64,000 nucleotides of DNA from positions 89,444 to 153,443 of the forward strand of contig DISJ01000005.1 in assembly GCA_002421605.1 (NCBI GenBank). Reading direction: 5' to 3'. Positions 26,400-34,215 of this stretch are shown here, piece by piece (within the stretch, counting starts at the first letter, position 1; each line of letters begins with the position of its first letter). The notes beneath the pieces are model-generated. The model did no database searches. It saw only the letters and a program-made list of their open reading frames with translations, and was not told the origin of the DNA. This DNA is from Rhodobacteraceae bacterium UBA6213. GTDB lineage: Bacteria; Pseudomonadota; Alphaproteobacteria; Rhodobacterales; Rhodobacteraceae. The translations under genes and the position numbers were made by a program.

Positions 26400-29300
26400 G
26401 AACAAAAAAGAAGGCAAGCTGGGGATCGTTGGCGGTCTGACGCGCGTTTTCATCAATTCGTCGCTGACGCCACTGTTCATTCTGGCAGCACTTGCGGCGG
26501 GCCTGATCGCGCTGAACTCGCTACCGCGTGAAGAAGAGCCCCAGATTTCGGTGCCACTGGTCGACGTTTTCGTTGAGGCGCAAGGTCTGAAAGCCGAAGA
26601 CGCGGTAAAACTGGTGACAGAGCCGCTGGAAATCATCGTCAAGGGTATCAACGACGTCGAGCACGTCTATTCCTCGACACGCGACGATTCGGCCATGGTC
26701 ACGGCGCGCTTTCTGGTCGGCACCAAAACTGAGGACGCGATCCTGCGCGTCCACGACAAGGTGCGCGCCAGCCTGGCCAACATACCGGTGGGCATCCCTG
26801 AGCCGTTGATCATCGGGCGCGGAATTGATGATGTTGCGATCCTTACGCTGACGCTTTCGGCAGAGCCGGGGGCGGATATTTCGGCCAGCGCGTTGACGCG
26901 GCTGTCGCGTGCCTTGCAATCGGAAGTTGCGAAAAGCGACAACATCGGCCTAACCTATCTGGCCGGCGATGTGCAGGACGCGATCCGGATTGAGCCTGAC
27001 CCCGATCTGCTGGCGCTTTATGGCGTGACGCTGCAACAACTTGTGGGCAAGGTGGCCGCCGCCAACCGGACGTTGAACACCGGCAAGGTGCTTGATGGTG
27101 GGCAGCAGATTGACCTAGTCGCAGGCGAAACACTTACCGCCCCGTCAGAAGTCGCGCATCTTTTGCTGACGACGCGCGACGGCCGCCCGGTCTATGTGGC
27201 CGATGTGGCGCGTGTGCGGTATGTCGAAGACACAACCGACCATCTGGTCGCCAGTGTGATCCTTGGGCCAGACGGTGAGCCTGCGCGCAGCCCGGCCGTG
27301 ACGCTGGCAATCGCCAAGCGCGCCGGGGCCAACGCAGTTGTCGTTGCCGAAGAGGTGTTGCACCGGATTGAAACGCTCAAAGGCAATCTGATCCCTGACA
27401 ACGTCAGCGTTCAGATCACCCGCGACTACGGCGAGACGGCGAACGAAAAGGCCAATGAATTGCTGTTCCATCTGGGGCTTGCGACGATTTCAATCATCGG
27501 TCTGGTGCTGGTTGCAATCGGCTGGCGCGAGTCGATCGTGGTGGCGATTGTTATTCCGGTGACAATCCTGCTGACGCTGCTTTCCGCGTGGATCATGGGC
27601 TATACGCTCAACCGGGTGTCACTGTTTGCGCTGATCTTTTCGATCGGGATTCTGGTCGATGATGCGATTGTCATAATCGAAAACATCGACCGACATTGGG
27701 GGATGAAGAAAGGCCGCTCGCGTATGCAATCGGCCATCGAAGCCGTGGCCGAAGTTGGTAACCCGACAATTGTGGCTACCCTGACGGTCGTTGTGGCGCT
27801 GTTGCCGATGCTGTTCGTGTCGGGCCTGATGGGGCCATACATGTCTCCGATTCCGGCCAATGCCAGTGCCGCGATGATCTTTTCATTCTTCGTAGCCGTC
27901 ATCATCACGCCTTGGCTGATGTTGAAGGTTGCCGGCAAAGCCGACATGACCGCGCATAGCGATGACGACAGCTATGGCGGCCATCACGGCGGCTGGCTTG
28001 AAAAAAGCTACAAGGCCGTGGCGCGCCCGCTTTTGGCGACCAAGACCCGCAGTCTTGTGTTTCTTTTGGTCACGGCGTTTCTGTCTTTTGGCTCGCTGGC
28101 AGCGCTTTACACCCGCGACGTGACGGTCAAACTGTTGCCGTTCGACAATAAATCCGAACTGTCGGTGATGATCGATTTGCCGGAAGGCAGCTCGGTCGAG
28201 GCAACCGACCGGGTTGCGGCGGACGTGGCTGCGCTGGTGTTGAAGTTGCCGGAAGTGATTTCGGTGCAGACCTATTCGGGCACACCCGCGCCGTTCAACT
28301 TTAACGGATTGGTGCGCCACTACTTCTTGCGCTCCGAACCGCAGTTGGGCGAAGTCGCGATCAACCTGCTGCCGAAAACCGAACGGGATCGGGAAAGCCA
28401 CGACATCGCGCTGGACATACGCGAGCAGCTTGCCGAGTTGGAGATTCCGGAAGGCGCCGTGCTGAAAACGGTCGAGCCGCCACCCGGACCGCCGGTGATT
28501 TCATCGCTGCTTGCCGAGGTTTACGGCCCCGACGCCGAGACCCGTCGCCAAGCCGCGACGCTGATCCGCGAGGCTTTCACCAAGGTGCCGTTCATCGTTG
28601 ATGTCGACGATAGTTTCGGAACCGAGGCACGGCGTTTGCGGGCGCAGATTTCAAGTGATGATCTTGAATATTTCGGCGTCGAAGAAGCGGATGTGTTCGA
28701 CACCCTGGCGCTGTTGAATGGCGGCAGCATCGTTGGCTATTCGCACCGCGCTGACGGGCGCTTGCCGATACCGCTTATGGTGCAGCGCGACAAAAGCGAC
28801 AGGGTGCTGGATGAGCGTTTTCTGACGACACCAATTCCGGCCAATGTGTTGCCCGGTGCGCGTGGCGTAGTGGAACTGGGCGACGTGGTGAGCGTGACGG
28901 AGGAACGGTCGTCTTTCCCGATTTTCCGCCACAACGGCATCGCCGCAGAGATGGTGACGGGCGAGCTTGCGGGCACGTTTGAATCACCGCTTTACGGGAT
29001 GCTTGCGGTCGCCGAGCAGATCGACACCATGGAGTGGCCCGAAGGCACAAAACCCGTGATCGCCTTTCACGGTCAGCCCGAAGATGAAGGCCACGTCACC
29101 CTGCTTTGGGACGGCGAGTGGGAGGTCACGTATGTCACCTTCCGCGACATGGGTGCGGCCTTCGCTGTGGCGATCCTTGGGATCTACATTCTCGTCGTTG
29201 CACAGTTCGGTTCGTTCAAACTGCCGCTAGTCATCTTGACGCCGGTGCCGCTGACTTTCCTTGGCATCATGTTCGGGCATTGGCTGTTTGGTGCGCCGTT

Positions 29301-29607
29301 CTCGGCAACGTCGATGATCGGGTTTATCGCGCTTGCGGGCATTATTGTGCGCAACTCGATCCTGCTGGTCGACTTTATCCGCAGCGGTGGCAGCGGCCCG
29401 GTCACTGTCGAGCTGTTGCTTGAGGCAGGGGGCATTCGCTTCAAACCGATCCTGTTGACCGCAATTGCCGCCATGATCGGTGCCGTCGTCATTCTTGCGG
29501 ACCCGATCTTTCAGGGGCTGGCGATTTCGATGTTGTTTGGCCTGCTGACCTCGACCCTACTGACCGTTCTGGTCATCCCTGCAATCTATCGCGTGTTCAG
29601 AACCTGA
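26392..29607 (+). CDS. RND efflux transporter permease
   Basis: A 1071-residue proton-driven RND pump of the AcrB/HAE superfamily. It has 12 predicted transmembrane helices: TM1 near residues 20-42, and blocks TM2-6 and TM8-12 around the NRVSLFALIFSIGILVDDAIVIIENIDRH signature (the DD pair is the proton relay in TM4). TM10-12 carry MIGFIALAGIIVRNSILLVDFI. Two large periplasmic porter loops lie between. Substrate cannot be deduced; the linked DUF2892 and SqrR-like genes point to sulfur or metal stress. The start at 26392 overlaps the adaptor gene by 8 bases. Confidence 0.95.
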   Translation: MTKNKKEGKLGIVGGLTRVFINSSLTPLFILAALAAGLIALNSLPREEEPQISVPLVDVFVEAQGLKAEDAVKLVTEPLEIIVKGINDVEHVYSSTRDDSAMVTARFLVGTKTEDAILRVHDKVRASLANIPVGIPEPLIIGRGIDDVAILTLTLSAEPGADISASALTRLSRALQSEVAKSDNIGLTYLAGDVQDAIRIEPDPDLLALYGVTLQQLVGKVAAANRTLNTGKVLDGGQQIDLVAGETLTAPSEVAHLLLTTRDGRPVYVADVARVRYVEDTTDHLVASVILGPDGEPARSPAVTLAIAKRAGANAVVVAEEVLHRIETLKGNLIPDNVSVQITRDYGETANEKANELLFHLGLATISIIGLVLVAIGWRESIVVAIVIPVTILLTLLSAWIMGYTLNRVSLFALIFSIGILVDDAIVIIENIDRHWGMKKGRSRMQSAIEAVAEVGNPTIVATLTVVVALLPMLFVSGLMGPYMSPIPANASAAMIFSFFVAVIITPWLMLKVAGKADMTAHSDDDSYGGHHGGWLEKSYKAVARPLLATKTRSLVFLLVTAFLSFGSLAALYTRDVTVKLLPFDNKSELSVMIDLPEGSSVEATDRVAADVAALVLKLPEVISVQTYSGTPAPFNFNGLVRHYFLRSEPQLGEVAINLLPKTERDRESHDIALDIREQLAELEIPEGAVLKTVEPPPGPPVISSLLAEVYGPDAETRRQAATLIREAFTKVPFIVDVDDSFGTEARRLRAQISSDDLEYFGVEEADVFDTLALLNGGSIVGYSHRADGRLPIPLMVQRDKSDRVLDERFLTTPIPANVLPGARGVVELGDVVSVTEERSSFPIFRHNGIAAEMVTGELAGTFESPLYGMLAVAEQIDTMEWPEGTKPVIAFHGQPEDEGHVTLLWDGEWEVTYVTFRDMGAAFAVAILGIYILVVAQFGSFKLPLVILTPVPLTFLGIMFGHWLFGAPFSATSMIGFIALAGIIVRNSILLVDFIRSGGSGPVTVELLLEAGGIRFKPILLTAIAAMIGAVVILADPIFQGLAISMLFGLLTSTLLTVLVIPAIYRVFRT

Positions 29608-29640
29608 GCACGCCCCTCAACCTAAATGAAAGGAATATCC

Positions 29641-29844
29641 ATGTCGCTTGATCGTCAGGTTCTGCTGTTTGCCGGGGTCATGATCCTGCTCAGCATTGCG
29701 CTAACACTCTGGGTGTCTTCGTACTTTGTCTGGTTCACGGCCTTTATTGGCGTGAACTTGATCCAATCCGCATTTACCGGCGTTTGCCCGGCGGCGCTGG
29801 CGTTCAAAGCCTTTGGCGCCAAGAAAGGCTGCGCCTTCGAATAG
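29641..29844 (+). CDS. DUF2892 (YgaP-type transmembrane domain) protein
   Basis: A 67-residue membrane protein with two helices (VLLFAGVMILLSIALTLWV and YFVWFTAFIGVNLIQSAFTG) and the conserved CPAALAFKAFGAKKGC end of the DUF2892 family. This domain forms the membrane part of YgaP-type rhodaneses and is often found near sulfur-metabolism or metal genes. The ATG at 29641 follows AAAGGAATATCC. It lies 33 bases after the RND gene and 10 bases before the ArsR gene, in the same operon. Confidence 0.87.
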   Translation: MSLDRQVLLFAGVMILLSIALTLWVSSYFVWFTAFIGVNLIQSAFTGVCPAALAFKAFGAKKGCAFE

Positions 29845-29854
29845 GAGCGAGCGA

Positions 29855-30193
29855 ATGGCACAAGATGATCCAGAAGGCTTCAGTGGCAAGGTAGAAGATA
29901 GTGCGCGAGCCGTCGCACTATTGAAATCGCTGTCGCACGAAGGCCGCCTGCAAATCCTGTGCATCCTGATCGACCACGAACTGAGCGTTACCGAAATTGC
30001 GGTGGCGCTGGACACGAGCCCCTCGAGCGTTTCGCAGCAAATGATGCGCCTGCGCGCCGAGGGGCTGGTGCAAACCACGCGGCACGGCAAAAGCGTGATC
30101 TATCGGCTGGCGCGCGACGAACTGGCACCGATTCTACGGACATTGCGCGACACGTTCTGCAAACCGCAGGACGGCGGCGCAGTTGGTCGCTAG
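29855..30193 (+). CDS. ArsR-family regulator, BigR/SqrR-like
   Basis: A 112-residue winged-helix repressor of the ArsR/SmtB family. The recognition helix region reads SPSSVSQQMMRLRAEGLVQTT, and the wing reads RHGKSVIYRL. Two cysteines are present, Cys36 (LQILCIL) and Cys102 (DTFCKPQ), 66 residues apart. From memory, the persulfide sensor SqrR of Rhodobacter uses Cys41 and Cys107, the same spacing and contexts. It therefore probably responds to sulfide or persulfide by disulfide/tetrasulfide formation and controls its own RND-DUF2892 operon. The IS remnant's left end begins inside its stop region. Confidence 0.88.
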   Translation: MAQDDPEGFSGKVEDSARAVALLKSLSHEGRLQILCILIDHELSVTEIAVALDTSPSSVSQQMMRLRAEGLVQTTRHGKSVIYRLARDELAPILRTLRDTFCKPQDGGAVGR

Positions 30194-30550
30194 GGTCAGG
30201 ACTAGTTTTCGCGTCATAGCCAGAACATGACGGTTGCGGCGAGGGCGATGGGTGAAAGGTAGACCTTTGGGCACCTGTCGTAGCGGGTGGCGACCCTGCG
30301 CCAGTCTTTCAAGCGACCGAACATGATCTCGATCCGGTTGCGGCGTTTGTAGCGGCGCTTGTCGTGCTTGATGGGTTTGCCGCGAGATTTTCGGCCGGGG
30401 ATGCAAGGCTTTATCCCTTTGTCTTTTAACGCTTCCCTGAACCAGTCGGCGTCATAGCCGCGGTCGGCCAGAAAAGGTTGCTCATGATACAGTCTCCTTG
30501 CGGAGCTTGAATCAGGCCGCTTTCGCAAGATCAATGGGTCCTGACCCTAG
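30190..30550 (-). mobile_element. Internally deleted IS5-family (IS427-like) element
   Basis: A 361-base element bounded by 13-bp perfect inverted repeats: CTAGGGTCAGGAC at 30190-30202 and its complement at 30538-30550. CTAG at both ends fits the target preference of the IS427 group. Inside is only the C-terminal part of a DDE transposase. The usual transposase start (ATGAGCAACCTTTTCTGG on the minus strand near 30485) is joined directly to the late catalytic segment, removing roughly half of the element. It could still be moved in trans by a full-length relative, so it behaves like a MITE. Confidence 0.85.
30214..30534 (-). pseudogene. IS5-family transposase, C-terminal fragment
   Basis: The minus-strand frame encodes LADRGYDADWFREAL, KGIKPCIPGRKSR, DKRRYKRRNRIEIMFGRLKDW and RRVATRYDRC, the conserved end of IS5/IS427 transposases. 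The final catalytic Glu is in RNRIEIMFGRLKDW. The first part of the protein, with the first catalytic Asp and the orfA/orfB frameshift site, is missing. It cannot catalyse transposition on its own. Confidence 0.9.
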
Positions 30551-31125
30551 CCTGCGCCATGCAGGTCGTAGCCATCCGCGTCTGGGTTATAGCCCGCCGC
30601 CAGCACCCAAGCATGAACAGTGCCGTTATCGACTTCACGTTCGCCCGCTTCGATCGGGTTGGAGATGCATGACCAATAGAAGGGGTAATCAATCTGCCCC
30701 TTGATGTTCGGAAGCTCGGTCAGGTTAAGCACGGCCGTATCCAGCACCGGAAAGGTGCCAGAATAATCGGCAAGACTCTGCAATTCCTTGGTATTCGGCA
30801 GGCGCCAATCGTCATAACCGGCTAGGTTGGCGCTTTCGGAATAGGTAAGCGCGTCTTGTCAGCTGAGCCCTATACCGTTGTCATCTTGTGCCCACATCAA
30901 GCCTGTGGCCGCATCGGTGACCGTGCCGTCGCCATTGTCGGTGTAGCTTGGCGCGCCTGCCGAAATATTGCGCATCCCGCCCGTAAAACGCCGTGCCTTC
31001 GGCTGAGCAGTCGATGCGGGCGCTGTTGTCGAAACAGCTGCCTTGTGAGGTATCGACGATCGGGCAGGTTTGGTCCGCCAAAGCCGCGAGCGGCAAAATG
31101 GCGAGCACGGTGGCAGTTTATGCAC
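30547..31125 (-). pseudogene. Broken DUF1566 (Lcl C-terminal domain) secreted protein gene
   Basis: Conceptual repair gives a secreted protein: MHKL-A-TVLAILPLAALADQTCP as signal peptide, CFDNSARIDCSAEGTAFYG, YTDNGDGTVTDAATGLMWAQ, DDWRLPNTKELQSLADY, and a DUF1566 domain with FYWSCISNP. Damage is fourfold: one base lost near 31113 (signal peptide frame), another shift near 30957, a Trp-to-stop change (TGA at 30859-30861, before QDALTYSES) and loss of the 3' end at the IS border. There the reading frame ends in the TAG of the element's CTAG. The native function is unknown. Confidence 0.8.
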
Positions 31126-31200
31126 GATGCGTGATCGCTCCTTTTCTATTCATGCAAGTAACCGGGGCGGCAAGAGCCGCCCGGTTTGGCTGCGTGCGGC

Positions 31201-32988
31201 CTATGCAGGCCACGTATCGAAAGGCTGCTTTTCAAGCTGCATGGTGCCATCCGTGCCTTTGTAGATGTTGATCCAGGCAAGCCAGTTCACATCGTCGATT
31301 TCCGGGTAATCCAGCCGATAGTGGCTGCACCGGCTTTCGGTGCGTATCAGTGAGGCGCGCAGCTTCATTTCGGCCGACAAGATCATGTTGCGGGTCTCGA
31401 ATACCAAGCGCAGCTCGTGCATGTTGGCCGCGCGCAGCATCGGGGCGTGGTGGTCGCGCAGCTCTTCGATATAGGCGAGCGCCGCGTGCATCATCGTGCC
31501 TTTCTTGATGTAGAGCACGAAATTGGGGATCATGATACCTTGCAATGTCTGGGTCACCCAAGCCGGGCCATACCCCGCCTCGCGCTTCAGTGGTGCCAGA
31601 ATTTCGTCGATCACCTCGGCCAGTTTGGCCTCTGGGATCACGGGCCAGCTGGTCGCCGCGGCAAACTCTGCCGCTGCAACACCGGCGATAGCGCCTTGCA
31701 CGGCGGAACCGGCCAGCGACGAGCCGATCTGGGTGTAGATCCCGCCCGCCATGTAGCTGCCCAATGCGTCACCCGCAGCATAAAGCCCGGGGATGTTGGA
31801 GGCGCAGCGGTCGTCGATTGGAACCAGCCCTTCGGATTTGTGGATTGCCATCCCGGCAGAGGCGCCCCCCATTGCGGGGCTGCTCATGATCGCCGAGCCA
31901 CCACCACCGCCAGGAGGCCCACCGGGCGCACCGCCCGCTTCGCCGCCCGAAGGCGGAGCACTCGGCGCGCCACCGGTGCCATCGCCGCCCGGAGGGCCGC
32001 CTTCTGGCCCACCGCTGCGTTGAAATTCGACCGGTGTGGTCGGTCCGCCCGCTGCGGATGTGGCGCCACTCACACCTCCGGGCCCTCCCGCAACCGGATT
32101 GCCAAGCATATAGGCCTGATAGTTGTTTTCTACCCCGAGATCGTGGTGCACTTCTACACCGTTGGTGCCGGGGACGCGGTCGAACATATCGCCCCAGCCG
32201 TCGTAGCAGGCAGCAGGGTTCAGCGACTTGCCCGAGTGGCCATCGTTCCATTCCTTGCCGGTTACCTTGGCGCCGATCTGGTAGGCCATGATCGTACCGT
32301 CATGGGTCAAATCGCAAACCGGAAAGCCGTTTGGCTTGAACCCGCCCGATCCGGTGCACAAGATCACCGTTTTTGCGCGAAATGTGACGGTTTCTTCGGC
32401 GTCAAGCCGGAACCCTGCGGCCCCCGCGATTTTGCCGTCTTCCTTGATCAGATGGGTGATCACCACGCGCTCGATCAGGGGAATGTCACGCTCTTTGATC
32501 GGGACCATGAACGACCGATGCGCCAAGGTCTGGTCAAAAAAGCCCCATTCGCGCAGCTCTTGCGCGCGCGCCTTCGAGTGTTCGGCTAATTGGCGTGTAT
32601 AGACCGGGTTGCTGGTGCCAAGTGCCGAGCGCGACACGACGGCGGCGAATTCGTCCATCGACAGGACTTCGTTCGCGGCGTCATAGACGAAAAAGCCTTT
32701 GGCGAAGGGGGTCAAGCCGGAGGAACCGAGCCGCCCTTTCGAGACGATCATCGTGCTGGCACCCGCGTCATGCGCCTTTACCGCCGCGAAAAGCCCGGCC
32801 ATGCCGCCGCCGATAACCAGCACATCGGTCTGACGATCGGTGTTGGTGATCGCGTTGGGGTCCAGTTCAACCTGGTTTGCGGCCCAGGCCGCGTTCAGGC
32901 CCATCGAGGCCAATCCGACCGCGCCGCCGCCCAGTGCAATAAATTCGCGCCGTGTCGGGTTAAGTGTTTCTTGCTGTTGGGTCATCAT
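31201..32988 (-). CDS. Tat-exported FAD-dependent oxidoreductase (SdhA/FrdA/AprA superfamily)
   Basis: A 595-residue flavoprotein. The N-terminus carries a twin-arginine signal (TRREFIALGGGAVGLASMG), predicting export of the folded FAD protein to the periplasm. The dinucleotide-binding motif VLVIGGGMAGLFAAVKAHDAG follows, then SSGLTPFAKGFF, the FAD C-terminal motif NIPGLYAAGDALGSYMAGG, and the superfamily tail TESRCSHYRLDYPEIDDVNW. An unusual Gly/Pro/Ser-rich insert of about 75 residues lies near residues 315-385, before IMSSPAMGG. The usual fumarate-reductase substrate motif is not obvious, so the substrate is open. The start (ATGATG) overlaps the upstream gene's stop. Confidence 0.83.
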   Translation of the reverse strand: MMTQQQETLNPTRREFIALGGGAVGLASMGLNAAWAANQVELDPNAITNTDRQTDVLVIGGGMAGLFAAVKAHDAGASTMIVSKGRLGSSGLTPFAKGFFVYDAANEVLSMDEFAAVVSRSALGTSNPVYTRQLAEHSKARAQELREWGFFDQTLAHRSFMVPIKERDIPLIERVVITHLIKEDGKIAGAAGFRLDAEETVTFRAKTVILCTGSGGFKPNGFPVCDLTHDGTIMAYQIGAKVTGKEWNDGHSGKSLNPAACYDGWGDMFDRVPGTNGVEVHHDLGVENNYQAYMLGNPVAGGPGGVSGATSAAGGPTTPVEFQRSGGPEGGPPGGDGTGGAPSAPPSGGEAGGAPGGPPGGGGGSAIMSSPAMGGASAGMAIHKSEGLVPIDDRCASNIPGLYAAGDALGSYMAGGIYTQIGSSLAGSAVQGAIAGVAAAEFAAATSWPVIPEAKLAEVIDEILAPLKREAGYGPAWVTQTLQGIMIPNFVLYIKKGTMMHAALAYIEELRDHHAPMLRAANMHELRLVFETRNMILSAEMKLRASLIRTESRCSHYRLDYPEIDDVNWLAWINIYKGTDGTMQLEKQPFDTWPA

Positions 32989-33650
32989 TCGGCTCCTTGC
33001 GGGATGGGGGTGTGCACGGGACGCGCGGCCCAATACAGGCGCGCCAGCAGCCCACCACCGACCAGCGCCATGGTGATGAAAAGCGTGGCCATCGGGGCGC
33101 TGGTATGGCGACCCAGTTCGATCGAGTGCCAGATCGCGGTGGTGACAAAAGCAATCGTCAGTGCGCCGTGGGCATAGCGCCACGTGCGGTAGGGCATGTG
33201 GTAACGTTTGATCAGCCGCATCCGCAAAAACGCGGTGAGGCCCAGCACGATCATCAGCACCCAAGCGATCAGGCCGAGCACGACGCCGAGGCTGTCGAAA
33301 GTGGTCAGCATGGTCACAAATGCGTCCCACGGTTTGATCCCGGCTTCAAAGTAGCGCGGCAAAACCACTAGGAACGGATGCACGGTCAACAGCGCGATGG
33401 CGCTGTAGGCGATCGTCTTGTGCACGGTCTGGATATCGCGGGGTTTGAACAGGCGCAGCAGGGCTGCGTTGCTGCGGGCAAGGAAGAACTGCCCCAGCAT
33501 CAGCGAAAACGCGACCAGCGTCGCAATCGAAATCGCCTCTTTCAGATACGACCGGCGGGGTGCATCGCCAAACGTGTAGAACAGCAGCGGCAGGCCGATA
33601 AACACGGCCAGCCCGGTGATAATGGCAAAGATTTTTGCGTCGAGTTTCAT
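32985..33650 (-). CDS. Ferric reductase-like transmembrane cytochrome b
   Basis: A 221-residue membrane protein with about six helices. Paired histidines occur in two helices (VHKTIAYSAIALLTVHPFL and YAHGALTIAFVTTAIWH), as in the ferric-reductase-like/NOX transmembrane domain that binds two b haems and passes electrons across the membrane. It has no NAD or flavin domain of its own. It is flanked by a ferredoxin gene (2-base gap) and the Tat flavoprotein gene (overlap), so the three proteins probably form one electron-transfer chain. The ATG at 33650 follows GGGGG. Confidence 0.83.
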   Translation of the reverse strand: MKLDAKIFAIITGLAVFIGLPLLFYTFGDAPRRSYLKEAISIATLVAFSLMLGQFFLARSNAALLRLFKPRDIQTVHKTIAYSAIALLTVHPFLVVLPRYFEAGIKPWDAFVTMLTTFDSLGVVLGLIAWVLMIVLGLTAFLRMRLIKRYHMPYRTWRYAHGALTIAFVTTAIWHSIELGRHTSAPMATLFITMALVGGGLLARLYWAARPVHTPIPQGAE

Positions 33651-33652
33651 GA

Positions 33653-33868
33653 TTACCCCCAAGACACGATGACGGGAATGGATTTCTCAGGTGACATCTC
33701 GATGGCGTCGACCGGGCTGTACATCCGGCACAGGTGGCAAATCTGGCAGTCAGCCGGATAGGTAATCACTGCCTTGCCGCTGACGGGGTCCATCCGGATC
33801 ACGTCGCAAGGGCAGGCCTGCACACATTCGCCGCAACCGATACAGCCGTTGATGCTTTTGATCGTCAT
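33653..33868 (-). CDS. Small ferredoxin, AprB-like, with one replaced cysteine
   Basis: A 71-residue 2[4Fe-4S]-type ferredoxin. The first motif is complete (CIGCGECVQACP). The second reads CQICHLCRMYSP: the fourth Cys has become Ser (AGC codon). In ferredoxins of this plan that residue completes the first cluster, so the first cluster may be Ser-ligated or 3Fe-4S. There is no signal peptide; it may act in the cytoplasm or be carried out with the Tat flavoprotein. The ATG at 33868 is chosen because the residues before it have no ferredoxin similarity. First gene of the three-gene operon. Confidence 0.87.
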   Translation of the reverse strand: MTIKSINGCIGCGECVQACPCDVIRMDPVSGKAVITYPADCQICHLCRMYSPVDAIEMSPEKSIPVIVSWG

Positions 33869-34215
33869 GGTGTCTGCCCCTTCGATGAAATCCCCACAAA
33901 GCCGGGGGCACTGAAGGCGAGGGCGGCATTTGGCCCAGCCTGATTGCAATTAGGTTTCATGGCGTGCTCCGGGGTTAGGTTCTTTACCCCTGCAATCTGG
34001 CGCGTGAATGTGGAGCGAGGAGGAAGATGCGCAGAAAAATGCGTGCGCAGGGCGGTTGCGCGGTGCGTGCGGGCGCGTCCCCCCAAAAAAACAAGGTGTT
34101 GCGGGGGGGGCTGCATCGCCGCTTGCGACGGACGCGCGCGTTGTGGCCAAAGCAGGTTGACCCAGGCTTCGCCAATCTCCATCGTCGCTTCATATTTTGG
34201 CAACAAAACAGACGC
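33869..34215. other. Divergent regulatory region
   Basis: This 347-base gap lies between the ferredoxin operon and the two-component genes and must hold both promoters. It contains runs of C, A and G (34080-34110) and an open extension of the kinase frame to 34027 that looks non-coding. No operator could be assigned confidently. Confidence 0.45.

Noticed and set aside
34027..34215. N-terminal extension of the sensor kinase
   Set aside because: The extra residues are Arg/Lys-rich without a membrane segment, and homopolymer runs fall inside it. The ATG at 34216 places TM1 at the usual position.
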